A DNA stretch of 7,514 bases from JBCBKZ01 sp039026975 (GTDB lineage: Bacteria; Bacteroidota; Bacteroidia; J057). Positions 1 through 4,374 of this stretch are shown in pieces (position 1 is the first letter of the stretch; every line of letters starts with the position of its first letter). The stretch spans positions 1 to 7,514 of the forward strand of contig JBCCLI010000331.1 of assembly GCA_039026975.1 (NCBI GenBank). The letters run 5' to 3'. A model generated the notes under the pieces. The model was not told the origin of the DNA. It searched no databases and saw only the letters and a list, made by a program, of their open reading frames with translations. The translations under genes were made by a program, and so were the position numbers.

Positions 1-102
1 AATAATACAATAGCTACAGAAAGCCAAAAGGAGAGTTTGCTAGAAGCAAATGTATCAGAGGAACAACTCAATAAGGGGATGGAATGGAGAGATGATGAGT
101 AG
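1..102 (+). CDS. 3' end of the pentapeptide-repeat protein gene (duplicate of 7396-7497)
   Basis: The last 33 codons and TAG stop of the pentapeptide-repeat gene described at 6583-7497. The fragment is in frame from base 1 and has no start of its own. It is present only because the circular sequence has been opened inside this gene, so it should not be counted as a second gene. The residues lie after the last pentapeptides and form a short charged tail ending in Arg-Asp-Asp-Glu. Confidence 0.93.
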   Translation, partial: NNTIATESQKESLLEANVSEEQLNKGMEWRDDE

Positions 103-119
103 GATCCGACCCTGGGTAC
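1..119. repeat. Terminal direct repeat marking circular closure (left copy)
   Basis: These 119 bases are identical to bases 7396-7514, at the other end of the window. Joining the copies completes the pentapeptide-repeat gene and puts its terminator directly after it, so the natural reading is a circle of about 7395 bp with one redundant copy. A biological terminal repeat of a linear genome is possible but less likely, because the repeat starts mid-gene and ends at no visible boundary. Confidence 0.93.
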
Positions 120-123
120 TAAA

Positions 124-132
124 TGTGGATAA
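124..132 (-). promoter_or_regulatory. DnaA-box-like nonamer
   Basis: TGTGGATAA, the exact reverse complement of the consensus DnaA box TTATCCACA. It lies between the stop of the pentapeptide-repeat gene and its terminator, outside coding sequence. A perfect match is not expected often by chance in 7.4 kb, but I see no cluster of further boxes, so an origin role is unproven. Confidence 0.4.
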
Positions 133-143
133 TTCCTATATTC

Positions 144-177
144 AGCCTATCCTTCCAAGGGTAGGCTAATTTTTTTT
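144..177 (+). terminator. Rho-independent terminator of the pentapeptide-repeat gene
   Basis: A 9-bp stem, AGCCTATCC (144-152) with GGGTAGGCT (159-167) including one G-U pair, closes a 6-nt loop and is followed by AA and a run of eight T. It sits 41 nt after the stop codon at 102. Through the circle it ends the transcript of the gene at 6583-7497. Confidence 0.9.
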
Positions 178-256
178 ATGACAATTTGTCGGATTATAGT
201 TTTGTAATCGTTTCCCACGTATCTACAAGAATCGAGTTTAATCGTGTAAGATTTCA

Positions 257-274
257 AAACGACAATTGTCGTTT
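257..274. promoter_or_regulatory. 18-bp perfect palindrome, candidate operator
   Basis: AAACGACAATTGTCGTTT reads identically on both strands. The core GACAATTGTC has a near copy at 180-190 (GACAATTTGTC, symmetric with a central T) and a degenerate one at 567-576 (GACAATTGCG). The site lies just before TAATTGTG (274-281), which is one base off the Bacteroidota -7 element TAnnTTTG, as expected for an operator over a promoter. The promoter reading is weak because the upstream element is only TTTC (252-255). Confidence 0.55.
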
Positions 275-401
275 AATTGTGTAATACTGAGACAAGCAAA
301 GATTAGCAGCAGACAAATAAGAACTGCTAAAGTGGCAGAGCTCTCATATTGAGACCAGCTAAACTTCCAGCTACAGAGCCTCCTAATGCGTATTATTGTA
401 A

Positions 402-417
402 TAGAAATATTTTACTA
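402..417 (+). repeat. Left arm of a 16-bp inverted repeat
   Basis: TAGAAATATTTTACTA, exactly the reverse complement of 673-688. With a 3-nt insertion in this copy the match extends outward through ATTGTA. The arms face each other across 255 bp that include the terminator at 458-488. It may be a recombination site pair, an operator pair or a structural element. Confidence 0.7.
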
Positions 418-457
418 TCCGGTTGATTACTCTTAGAGGAGAGATCGGAAAGAATAT

Positions 458-488
458 CCCGCTGTGCTGATTACATGGCGGGTTTTTT
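458..488 (+). terminator. Rho-independent terminator
   Basis: CCCGCTGTG (458-466) pairs with CATGGCGGG (474-482) in a 9-bp stem with two wobble pairs and a 7-nt loop, followed by six T, C and four more T. No recognisable gene lies directly upstream, so it probably ends a small RNA made from 178-457, or insulates the replication operon. Confidence 0.85.
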
Positions 489-690
489 CTTTTAGAAAAA
501 AATACAACCTATTTCCTCTAAACTGGTCCTAACTATGCCATTTTTTCACCAACCCGATATTCTAGCGACAATTGCGACACGAAGAATAAATATATTTTCC
601 TACCTTGAAGTAATTCAGCTATTGAAGTAGTGGCCTAATCAACCACGAAACCGATAGCTAGACTTCATGCATTAGTAAAATATTTCTACA
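489..690. promoter_or_regulatory. Upstream region of the replication operon
   Basis: Noncoding. It contains a degenerate GACAATTG site at 567-576, two direct copies of TTGAAGTA at 605-612 and 622-629 (17-bp period), and a partial inverted copy (GACTTCA, 661-667). AGCTAT (618-623) pairs with ATAGCT (654-659). Repeats of this kind just ahead of a rep operon are usually regulatory or origin sites. I do not see a convincing -35/-10 or -33/-7 pair. Confidence 0.45.
673..688 (-). repeat. Right arm of a 16-bp inverted repeat
   Basis: TAGTAAAATATTTCTA, exact reverse complement of 402-417, with homology continuing through CAAT to about 692, at the start codon of the 691-1020 ORF. It contains the symmetric core AAATATTT. 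Confidence 0.7.
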
Positions 691-1020
691 ATGAACTTGA
701 TTCATTATGTCCATCTATTCCTGGACGAATCTCGCTATCTATTTAGTCAAGCTTTCCCGTCTGTACAGCAGATCGGACGTGCATACAAGAGTTTTACCTG
801 GTGCGGTGTGATTGGAAACCTGCCTAGATCCAGGGTTTTATACGGAAGTTTACGGGAGCTGGGGAGAAGCCTTAGGGCAACTTTCCACCCGTATGCCGTT
901 AAGTTCCAAAGCAAGTCTGTTTCCCTGATACACCAGGTCCAAGATTGCTTCCGGAAAAATAGAAAAAGAGTTTCCAAGCTCTCCACCTGCAACAAGATAT
1001 CCATATCCCTAACTCGATAA
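691..1020 (+). CDS. Hypothetical small basic protein upstream of Rep (uncertain)
   Basis: A 109-residue ORF that I do not recognise. It is rich in Ser, Arg and Lys, has no signal peptide or membrane helix, and shows no motif I can name. The case for it is positional. Its TAA stop is followed by three bases and then the Rep start codon (TAA-gcc-ATG), the same stop-3 nt-ATG junction seen twice in the 4375-6503 operon, which suggests coupled translation. The case against is that the opposite strand is also open over much of the same stretch (747-1055) and the composition is unremarkable. It could instead be an untranslated leader of the rep message or part of the replication origin. Confidence 0.4.
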   Translation: MNLIHYVHLFLDESRYLFSQAFPSVQQIGRAYKSFTWCGVIGNLPRSRVLYGSLRELGRSLRATFHPYAVKFQSKSVSLIHQVQDCFRKNRKRVSKLSTCNKISISLTR

Positions 1021-1023
1021 GCC

Positions 1024-2319
1024 ATGCCACATCCCCCTACAAAGGGAGTGGGCACGGGCTTACCGTCACCGGATCATTCCGCGCGTACCAAAGTGGTACC
1101 GCTCACTCCATCCCAGGCGAAGGACGTTCCCCCTGCCGCCTTGAGGCCCTTAGAGTATAACGGGCCTCAACTAGGCATTGAGAACCCTAAAACGCTCACC
1201 GTTGATAAGCTTTGGATCAACTTAGCCCTTGATATTGAGAACTTTAGGAGCTTTGAAAAGAAGAAACAGCCCTACTTCCAGCTAAACAGGATGTATGAAG
1301 GTGGAGAAGTCTTCCAATTTCACCCTGATTCAGATGTAATCCTGGAACATAAAGGCTTCGGAAACCAGCAATACAAGCACATGTTCCGAGTCGTTTATGA
1401 CGGAGAAGTATGGGGAACTCTCAAAGCTGGTACCAGGTGTGTGAATGACAAGACTACCAAGAACCTGGCTACCCTGGAACTGGAAAATCATCTCTTCTAT
1501 GCTGAGGGATGGACAGAAGAATTACAGGATGTAATCAAACAGCTAGCAGCTCAGTACCACAATACAAGTAAGCTGGATATAGCCCATGATTCCCCTGATA
1601 ACCAGCGCATACTCGACTTTATTGACAAGTGGCACTTTGCCCGTGGTGCTGGCTTCGAGTGCCTCGGAAGACAGAAGAAGAGTAAGCCTAAGTTCCAGCT
1701 ATACTTCAATGATGGAGGAGAACAGCGAGTAACCAGCTTTGACTGGGGAAGTAGACGCTCTGCCAAGTGGTTAACTGTCTATGATAAAACCTCATACATG
1801 GAGGAACATTGCCCGAAGGAATATATAGGAGCCATGTTTGAGCGCAACGGCATGGAGGGAACTGTCATACGTGCAGAACTAAAGCTTAGTAGAGATAAGA
1901 TCGAACAGATCAAAGGCTTTGACATCTTTAGCTTGGAAGATGTGAACTACCTGGCTTCCATTTATTCAGATCAGATCACAAACTGGTTTGAGTTTGTACC
2001 GGATACAGGGAACAAGCAGCGAAACCGAAGGAAACGGGTTCAACTCCTTGATTTAAAGGGCTTTAATGTTATACGCCTGGAACGATCAGAGGCCACCCCT
2101 GCCGATAACCTCTATACAGCCAAGCTCATGGTTAAGAGCCTGTATGAGAAGGTGTATTATCAGGGAAAGCAGAGCTATAAGCCAGCCTTCCAGGGACTCC
2201 TCCAAGAATACGGCCTTGAACTATGGTTCAAGAATAAAATAGACTTTCTGGATCAAAAGCTGACCAAGAAGTACCGAAGGCTTAAACATTCCAATCACGA
2301 CCAACAAACGGGAACATGA
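1024..2319 (+). CDS. rep: Rolling-circle replication initiator, Rep_trans-like
   Basis: 431 residues. The core matches the phage/plasmid replication initiators of the Rep_trans type (pT181 RepC, filamentous-phage RstA relatives): LDIAHD at 184-189, GSRRSAKWLTVYDKT at 242-256, and RAELKL at 283-288. Such proteins nick the double-strand origin and start rolling-circle synthesis in the cytoplasm. A basic patch, KQRNRRKR, lies at 331-338. ATG 1024 is the only ATG before the core. The first roughly 55 residues are Pro-rich, have no family counterpart that I recognise, and are encoded by hairpin-rich DNA, so the origin may overlap here. An oddity is Asp240 two residues before the GSR motif, where relatives often have Tyr; Tyr227 and Tyr253 are nearby alternatives. 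The gene ends with a 4-nt overlap with the next gene. The family call is by motif, not by search. Confidence 0.85.
   Translation: MPHPPTKGVGTGLPSPDHSARTKVVPLTPSQAKDVPPAALRPLEYNGPQLGIENPKTLTVDKLWINLALDIENFRSFEKKKQPYFQLNRMYEGGEVFQFHPDSDVILEHKGFGNQQYKHMFRVVYDGEVWGTLKAGTRCVNDKTTKNLATLELENHLFYAEGWTEELQDVIKQLAAQYHNTSKLDIAHDSPDNQRILDFIDKWHFARGAGFECLGRQKKSKPKFQLYFNDGGEQRVTSFDWGSRRSAKWLTVYDKTSYMEEHCPKEYIGAMFERNGMEGTVIRAELKLSRDKIEQIKGFDIFSLEDVNYLASIYSDQITNWFEFVPDTGNKQRNRRKRVQLLDLKGFNVIRLERSEATPADNLYTAKLMVKSLYEKVYYQGKQSYKPAFQGLLQEYGLELWFKNKIDFLDQKLTKKYRRLKHSNHDQQTGT
1085..1099. repeat. Small inverted repeat in the rep 5' end
   Basis: GTACCA (1085-1090) and TGGTAC (1094-1099) form a 6-bp stem around AAG. 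Together with the larger hairpin at 1141-1170 it makes the first 150 bases of rep unusually structured, a possible nicking origin. Confidence 0.5.
1141..1170. repeat. 9-bp hairpin in the rep 5' end, candidate double-strand origin
   Basis: TTGAGGCCC (1141-1149) pairs perfectly with GGGCCTCAA (1162-1170) across a 12-nt loop, TTAGAGTATAAC. It encodes residues 40-49 of Rep, upstream of the conserved core. In pT181-type replicons the origin lies inside the rep gene near its 5' end, with the nick in a hairpin loop. The placement fits, but the nick site itself cannot be read from one sequence. Confidence 0.45.
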
Positions 2320-2726
2320 TGAATAAGCAAATCAGAAGGTTACTCAGTGACCACCCAGAAAATGACGTGTACATATTCGTTCATGAAGTCGATACTTCAA
2401 GCTTCTTACAGGAGATGAAACACGGGTTAGAGAAAACCCTGGAATATGGCAGTCTAACTCCTGAAGGAGCCAAGGACTTGGAAGAAATGTCTGATATGTT
2501 TTGGGAAAAAATAGAGGAAGGAACCCCCTATAGGACATTGCTACAGCTTGTAGGAGAATACTTTGACGATAAGTATGTAAAAGACGAAATATCCCTAGAA
2601 GAATATTTGGGATATGAACCCTACCCGCAACAATACCTACGGCTAGTCAACCAGGTAGAAGGCTCCTACAAAGGAACCTTATACCATCTGGCAAAGACTC
2701 GATACCAACAAGCAGTTCTCAACTAA
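2316..2726 (+). CDS. Hypothetical acidic protein coupled to Rep
   Basis: 136 residues of unknown function, rich in Glu and Asp and predicted to be largely helical, without membrane segments or a signal peptide. The tandem start ATGATG overlaps the Rep stop (ATGA at 2316-2319), so translation is almost certainly coupled and the two products are probably made in proportion. A small acidic partner straight after a rolling-circle initiator suggests a role in replication or copy control, but there is no motif to prove it. I can name no family. The fragments VYIFVHEVDTSSF (residues 18-30) and YLGYEPYPQQYLRLV (about 97-111) look most likely to be conserved and would be good search anchors. Confidence 0.75.
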   Translation: MMNKQIRRLLSDHPENDVYIFVHEVDTSSFLQEMKHGLEKTLEYGSLTPEGAKDLEEMSDMFWEKIEEGTPYRTLLQLVGEYFDDKYVKDEISLEEYLGYEPYPQQYLRLVNQVEGSYKGTLYHLAKTRYQQAVLN

Positions 2727-2758
2727 TCATGAGTTTAACCTTTAATAATCGATGAATT

Positions 2759-3022
2759 ATGTCATTTACTGAAGATCATTACAATCAGATGGATAAGAAG
2801 CAGCGTAGAGAAGCTGCCCGAAAAAACATGAAAGACGCACTAAAGCGCCTCAAGATCAAACCTGACCAGTTGTGCGAGTACTTCGGCCTGGATCAAAACC
2901 AATGTGTCAATAAAAGCCTAACAGGAAAGTGGACACAAAAGGAGATCAAACAGGTCGTCCAGGACTTGCCCCTGGAGGACAGATTAAAGCTGTTCGATCC
3001 TGAAGGTGGGTTCGGCAGCTAG
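2759..3022 (+). CDS. Small possible helix-turn-helix protein
   Basis: 87 residues, highly charged. Residues 23-60 look like a compact helical DNA-binding fold of the Cro/C1 type: a basic helix (DALKRLKIK), then PDQLCEYFGL as a candidate positioning helix, DQNQCVNKSLTGKW as a candidate recognition helix, and QKEIKQVVQDL. I cannot confirm a helix-turn-helix by eye, and the match is loose. It lies 32 nt after the 136-aa gene and is the last gene before the terminator at 3124-3152, so it shares the rep transcript. A repressor that acts on the palindromes at 180-274 is a reasonable hypothesis. No Shine-Dalgarno is visible. The start is the ATG in GAATTATG, with no other ATG close to it. Confidence 0.72.
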   Translation: MSFTEDHYNQMDKKQRREAARKNMKDALKRLKIKPDQLCEYFGLDQNQCVNKSLTGKWTQKEIKQVVQDLPLEDRLKLFDPEGGFGS

Positions 3023-3087
3023 TTCTTTTCAATTACCTTAATCGGAAAAGTTATCCTGATAGTCCCCCTTCCCTTCTTTAGCGGATA

Positions 3088-3107
3088 GGTATGACGGAGG
3101 ACATACC
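3088..3107 (+). repeat. 6-bp hairpin before the terminator
   Basis: GGTATG (3088-3093) and CATACC (3102-3107) form a stem with an 8-nt loop, ACGGAGGA. It lies in the 3' untranslated part of the replication transcript, just ahead of the terminator, and has no T run of its own. Confidence 0.45.
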
Positions 3108-3123
3108 AGGTAACTTGTCGTTG

Positions 3124-3152
3124 ACCGGTGGTGAATACACTGCCGGTTTTTT
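3124..3152 (+). terminator. Rho-independent terminator of the replication operon
   Basis: ACCGGTGGTG (3124-3133) pairs with CACTGCCGGT (3138-3147) in 10 bp with two wobble pairs and a 4-nt loop AATA, and leads into six T (3147-3152). It is about 100 nt after the stop of the 87-aa gene. Confidence 0.92.
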
Positions 3153-3160
3153 CATGTATG

Positions 3161-3199
3161 TATGCTGTATGAGTGCCGTATATATGCTGTATGTGTGCC
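3161..3199 (+). repeat. Two 17-bp iteron-like direct repeats
   Basis: TATGCTGTATGAGTGCC (3161-3177) and TATGCTGTATGTGTGCC (3183-3199) differ at one base. They start 22 bp apart, two helical turns, so both would present the same face to a bound protein. This fits initiator or regulator binding. Two copies are few for a classical iteron origin. Confidence 0.6.
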
Positions 3200-3217
3200 C
3201 TAGTTAAGATAGTGTCT

Positions 3218-3263
3218 TATACGTATACAATGGAAAAGTTAGTTAACTTTTCTTAGCATTGTA
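3218..3263. repeat. Palindrome cluster
   Basis: TATACGTATA (3218-3227) is a perfect palindrome. It is followed by a nested inverted repeat: TACAATG (3226-3232), GAAAAGTTA (3233-3241), GT, TAACTTTTC (3244-3252), a 4-nt bulge TTAG, then CATTGTA (3257-3263). The total is 16 paired bases. Such a stem could be a cruciform, a single-strand origin or an operator. It is not followed by a T run on the plus strand. Confidence 0.6.
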
Positions 3264-3267
3264 AATG

Positions 3268-3293
3268 AAAAGAGACAGGCAGATGCCTGTCTC
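3268..3293 (-). terminator. Terminator for the minus-strand small gene
   Basis: GAGACAGGCA (3272-3281) and TGCCTGTCTC (3284-3293) are perfect complements around a 2-nt centre. On the minus strand the hairpin is followed by TTTTC. It lies 34 nt past the stop of the minus-strand ORF at 3328-3483 and supports transcription of that ORF. Confidence 0.75.
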
Positions 3294-3327
3294 GTAAATA
3301 AGAAATGCGTTCACATTTCTGTACTGG

Positions 3328-3483
3328 TTACTGAATGTCCGCCAAGATATCTCTGATAACCATGTACAGGATGTGAACAGCTTTCAGAACGGAGCTAAGT
3401 GGAAACTTCTTTGGAGGCTCTTTCTTCCTCCTAAAGTGTCTCGACACTTTTCTCCTTAGCTTAATTAAAAGTCTGTTCATCAT
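3328..3483 (-). CDS. Small basic protein, minus strand (51 aa)
   Basis: An ORF on the minus strand starting ATGATG (3483-3478) and ending TAA (3330-3328). The product has a strongly basic first half (residues 5-27, many Arg and Lys, including RRKVSRHFRRKKEPPKK) and a hydrophobic or amphipathic second half (VLKAVHILYMVIRDILADI, about 32-50). Codon choice resembles the larger genes, and a clean intrinsic terminator follows at 3293-3268, so I think it is a real gene. It is convergent with the replication operon. The function is unknown; possibilities are a small nucleic-acid-binding regulator, a membrane-active peptide or a toxin. I see no clear promoter upstream. The DNA also folds well (GTTCACAT 3309-3316 with ATGTGAAC 3371-3378), so a structured antisense RNA is the main alternative. 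Confidence 0.58.
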   Translation of the reverse strand: MMNRLLIKLRRKVSRHFRRKKEPPKKFPLSSVLKAVHILYMVIRDILADIQ

Positions 3484-3591
3484 TAAAAAATATTTAAGTG
3501 GCTCTCACGAGAAGAACCGAGTACAATCTAATACACCTCTAGATATACCATTTTGAGAGATATTTGTGACAAACATAAAAAAGGCTCAGAT

Positions 3592-3687
3592 AATGGTTTT
3601 GGGGCTCTTGCATTCTCACAATACCCTCGATCTTTTCAATACCTAAGGCAAACCTACAACACCCCTGAAACTACATTTTAAGGTGCC
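3592..3687 (+). repeat. Direct repeat of about 97 bp, copy 1
   Basis: Near copy of 3717-3814 at a period of about 126 bp. The block from CTC 3605 to 3635 differs from its partner only at C/T 3611. Toward the 3' end identity falls, but CAAACCTACAAC (3649-3660) and GTGCC (3683-3687) keep their places. The spacing suggests a tandem duplication that is diverging. Confidence 0.75.
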
Positions 3688-3716
3688 TGTAGAACAAACT
3701 TACAACCATCCCAAAG

Positions 3717-3814
3717 AATGGTTTTTTGGGCTCTTGTATTCTCACAATACCCTCGATCTTTTTAACAATCCATCCAAACTTACAACAGTCTCAGAAACTG
3801 GTTTTTTAAATGCC
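3717..3814 (+). repeat. Direct repeat of about 97 bp, copy 2
   Basis: Second copy. It has CAAACTTACAAC at 3775-3786, and a third CAAACTTACAAC lies just before it at 3695-3706. One base is gained relative to copy 1 in the T/G run near its start, which shifts any reading frame between copies and argues against both copies being coding. Confidence 0.75.
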
Positions 3815-3919
3815 AAATTGTTTAAAGAATCTCTCAAAAAGGAATATCTAATTTTATTCCACTGGAGTCGTGCCAGAAGTTTACTAGGTGCTTAAAATCA
3901 CAGCGATTATTAGTTATTT

Positions 3920-3969
3920 TAGTATAAAATAGCATACATTAGTGTATATTAGCATATATTAGTATATAT
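3920..3969. repeat. Helically phased 10-bp A/T-rich repeats
   Basis: Five consecutive 10-bp units, each starting TAG: TAGTATAAAA, TAGCATACAT, TAGTGTATAT, TAGCATATAT, TAGTATATAT. A 10-bp period equals one helical turn, so the tract should be easily melted and possibly bent. This is the profile of a DNA-unwinding element at a replication origin, or of an upstream promoter element. The repeat is seen directly; the role is inferred. Confidence 0.65.
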
Positions 3970-4142
3970 ACACAAACTACTGATAATCAATTAGTTATAC
4001 CAAATCACTAAATAGATACCATATCTTCAGTCAATAGCCAAGAGTCCTAACTGCCACCCCTGCAGTTGTCTACAAAAGAAGACAATCCGTATAGTATTCA
4101 TTACAATTTCTTTTGCCCTAATCAAATAAATTTCAAATCCTC
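3970..4142. other. Intergenic stretch with two adjacent hairpins
   Basis: AACTGC (4049-4054)/GCAGTT (4062-4067) and TTGTCT (4066-4071)/AGACAA (4080-4085) are 6-bp stems that share two bases, so they could not both form at full length. The rest is A/T-rich and unremarkable. A minus-strand frame of 55 codons (4027-4194) crosses this part but lies over the promoter and leader elements and is not called. Confidence 0.4.
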
Positions 4143-4172
4143 TTGACACGTCACACAGACTGTCACTATATT
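4143..4172 (+). promoter_or_regulatory. Promoter for the membrane protein-recombinase operon
   Basis: TTGACA (4143-4148) and TATATT (4167-4172) with an 18-bp spacer: a full consensus -35 and a near-consensus -10 of the common sigma-70 form. The spacer holds an imperfect inverted repeat, TGACA (4144-4148)/TGTCA (4161-4165) with inner GTC/GAC, which could be an operator. A start about 7 nt downstream falls at 4179, the first base of the long leader stem. If the host is Bacteroidota, its main sigma factor prefers TTTG and TAnnTTTG, and this fits that less well. Confidence 0.55.
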
Positions 4173-4178
4173 GCTTCT

Positions 4179-4335
4179 GCACTCCGATCGACATCCGATT
4201 TACTTCCTTAATTCCCCACCTTCATCTCGGGAATCTCACTTTATTTTATTGGAACCATAGGTAGGATACCAACAGTATGGGAAAGGTACTGCCTGGGTAG
4301 GTATTGTCTTTGACATATCTAGTCGGTCGGAGTGC
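4179..4335 (+). ncRNA. Structured leader RNA candidate closed by a 14-bp stem
   Basis: GCACTCCGATCGAC (4179-4192) pairs with GTCGGTCGGAGTGC (4322-4335) over 14 bp with one G-U pair, enclosing 129 nt. Inside are ATTCCC (4211-4216)/GGGAAT (4229-4234) and GATACC (4265-4270)/GGTATT (4300-4305), the latter surrounding CAGTA (4273-4277)/TACTG (4287-4291). CCATA (4255-4259) can instead pair with TATGG (4276-4280), which would disrupt the CAGTA helix, so two states are possible. The stem begins where transcription is predicted to start and ends 39 nt before the first gene. I recognise no known RNA family. It may be a cis-regulatory leader, a free-standing RNA or a DNA hairpin used in replication. Confidence 0.5.
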
Positions 4336-4374
4336 TGCCTTTCCCTTTATGTCTCACAGTTTAAAAGCACTCTT

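Larger units (their letters stand above)
178..457. other. Intergenic region with symmetric sites; possible small transcript
   Basis: No convincing gene. It holds the palindrome at 257-274 and its relative at 180-190. A 7-bp hairpin TTAGCAG (303-309)/CTGCTAA (324-330) is followed by left arm 402-417 of a long inverted repeat. Because two plus-strand terminators (144-177 and 458-488) bracket this stretch, a short untranslated RNA ending at the second is plausible. The only plus-strand ORF I checked just before the terminator has 16 codons (386-436), too short to call. A minus-strand frame here would encode a hydrophobic helix but has no start codon. Confidence 0.5.
3484..3919. other. Intergenic stretch with a duplicated segment
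   Basis: No convincing gene. The main content is the repeat pair at 3592-3687 and 3717-3814. A plus-strand frame at 3683-3895 is open for 70 codons from a GTG, but it runs through the second repeat copy, and the first copy hits a stop in the equivalent frame. I read it as noncoding or as decayed coding sequence. Confidence 0.5.

Noticed and set aside
241..400. Minus-strand frame encoding a hydrophobic helix
   Set aside because: It has no ATG, GTG or TTG start after the upstream stop; the hydrophobic run probably reflects base composition.
747..1055. 102-aa ORF on the minus strand opposite 691-1020
   Set aside because: It overlaps the start of rep, has no recognisable domain, and its composition looks like the complement of the plus-strand frame. 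The plus-strand ORF has better gene spacing to rep.
1551..1766. 71-aa minus-strand ORF inside rep, and similarly 2344-2538 inside the 136-aa gene
   Set aside because: Each is a shadow of the conserved or well-coupled plus-strand gene.
3683..3895. 70-aa plus-strand ORF from a GTG start
   Set aside because: It runs through the second repeat copy, the first copy has a stop in the equivalent frame, and the indel between copies shifts the frame. It also has no ribosome site or gene neighbours.
4027..4194. 55-aa minus-strand ORF
   Set aside because: It lies across the plus-strand promoter and the first arm of the leader stem, has no visible terminator, and shows no coding features beyond openness.
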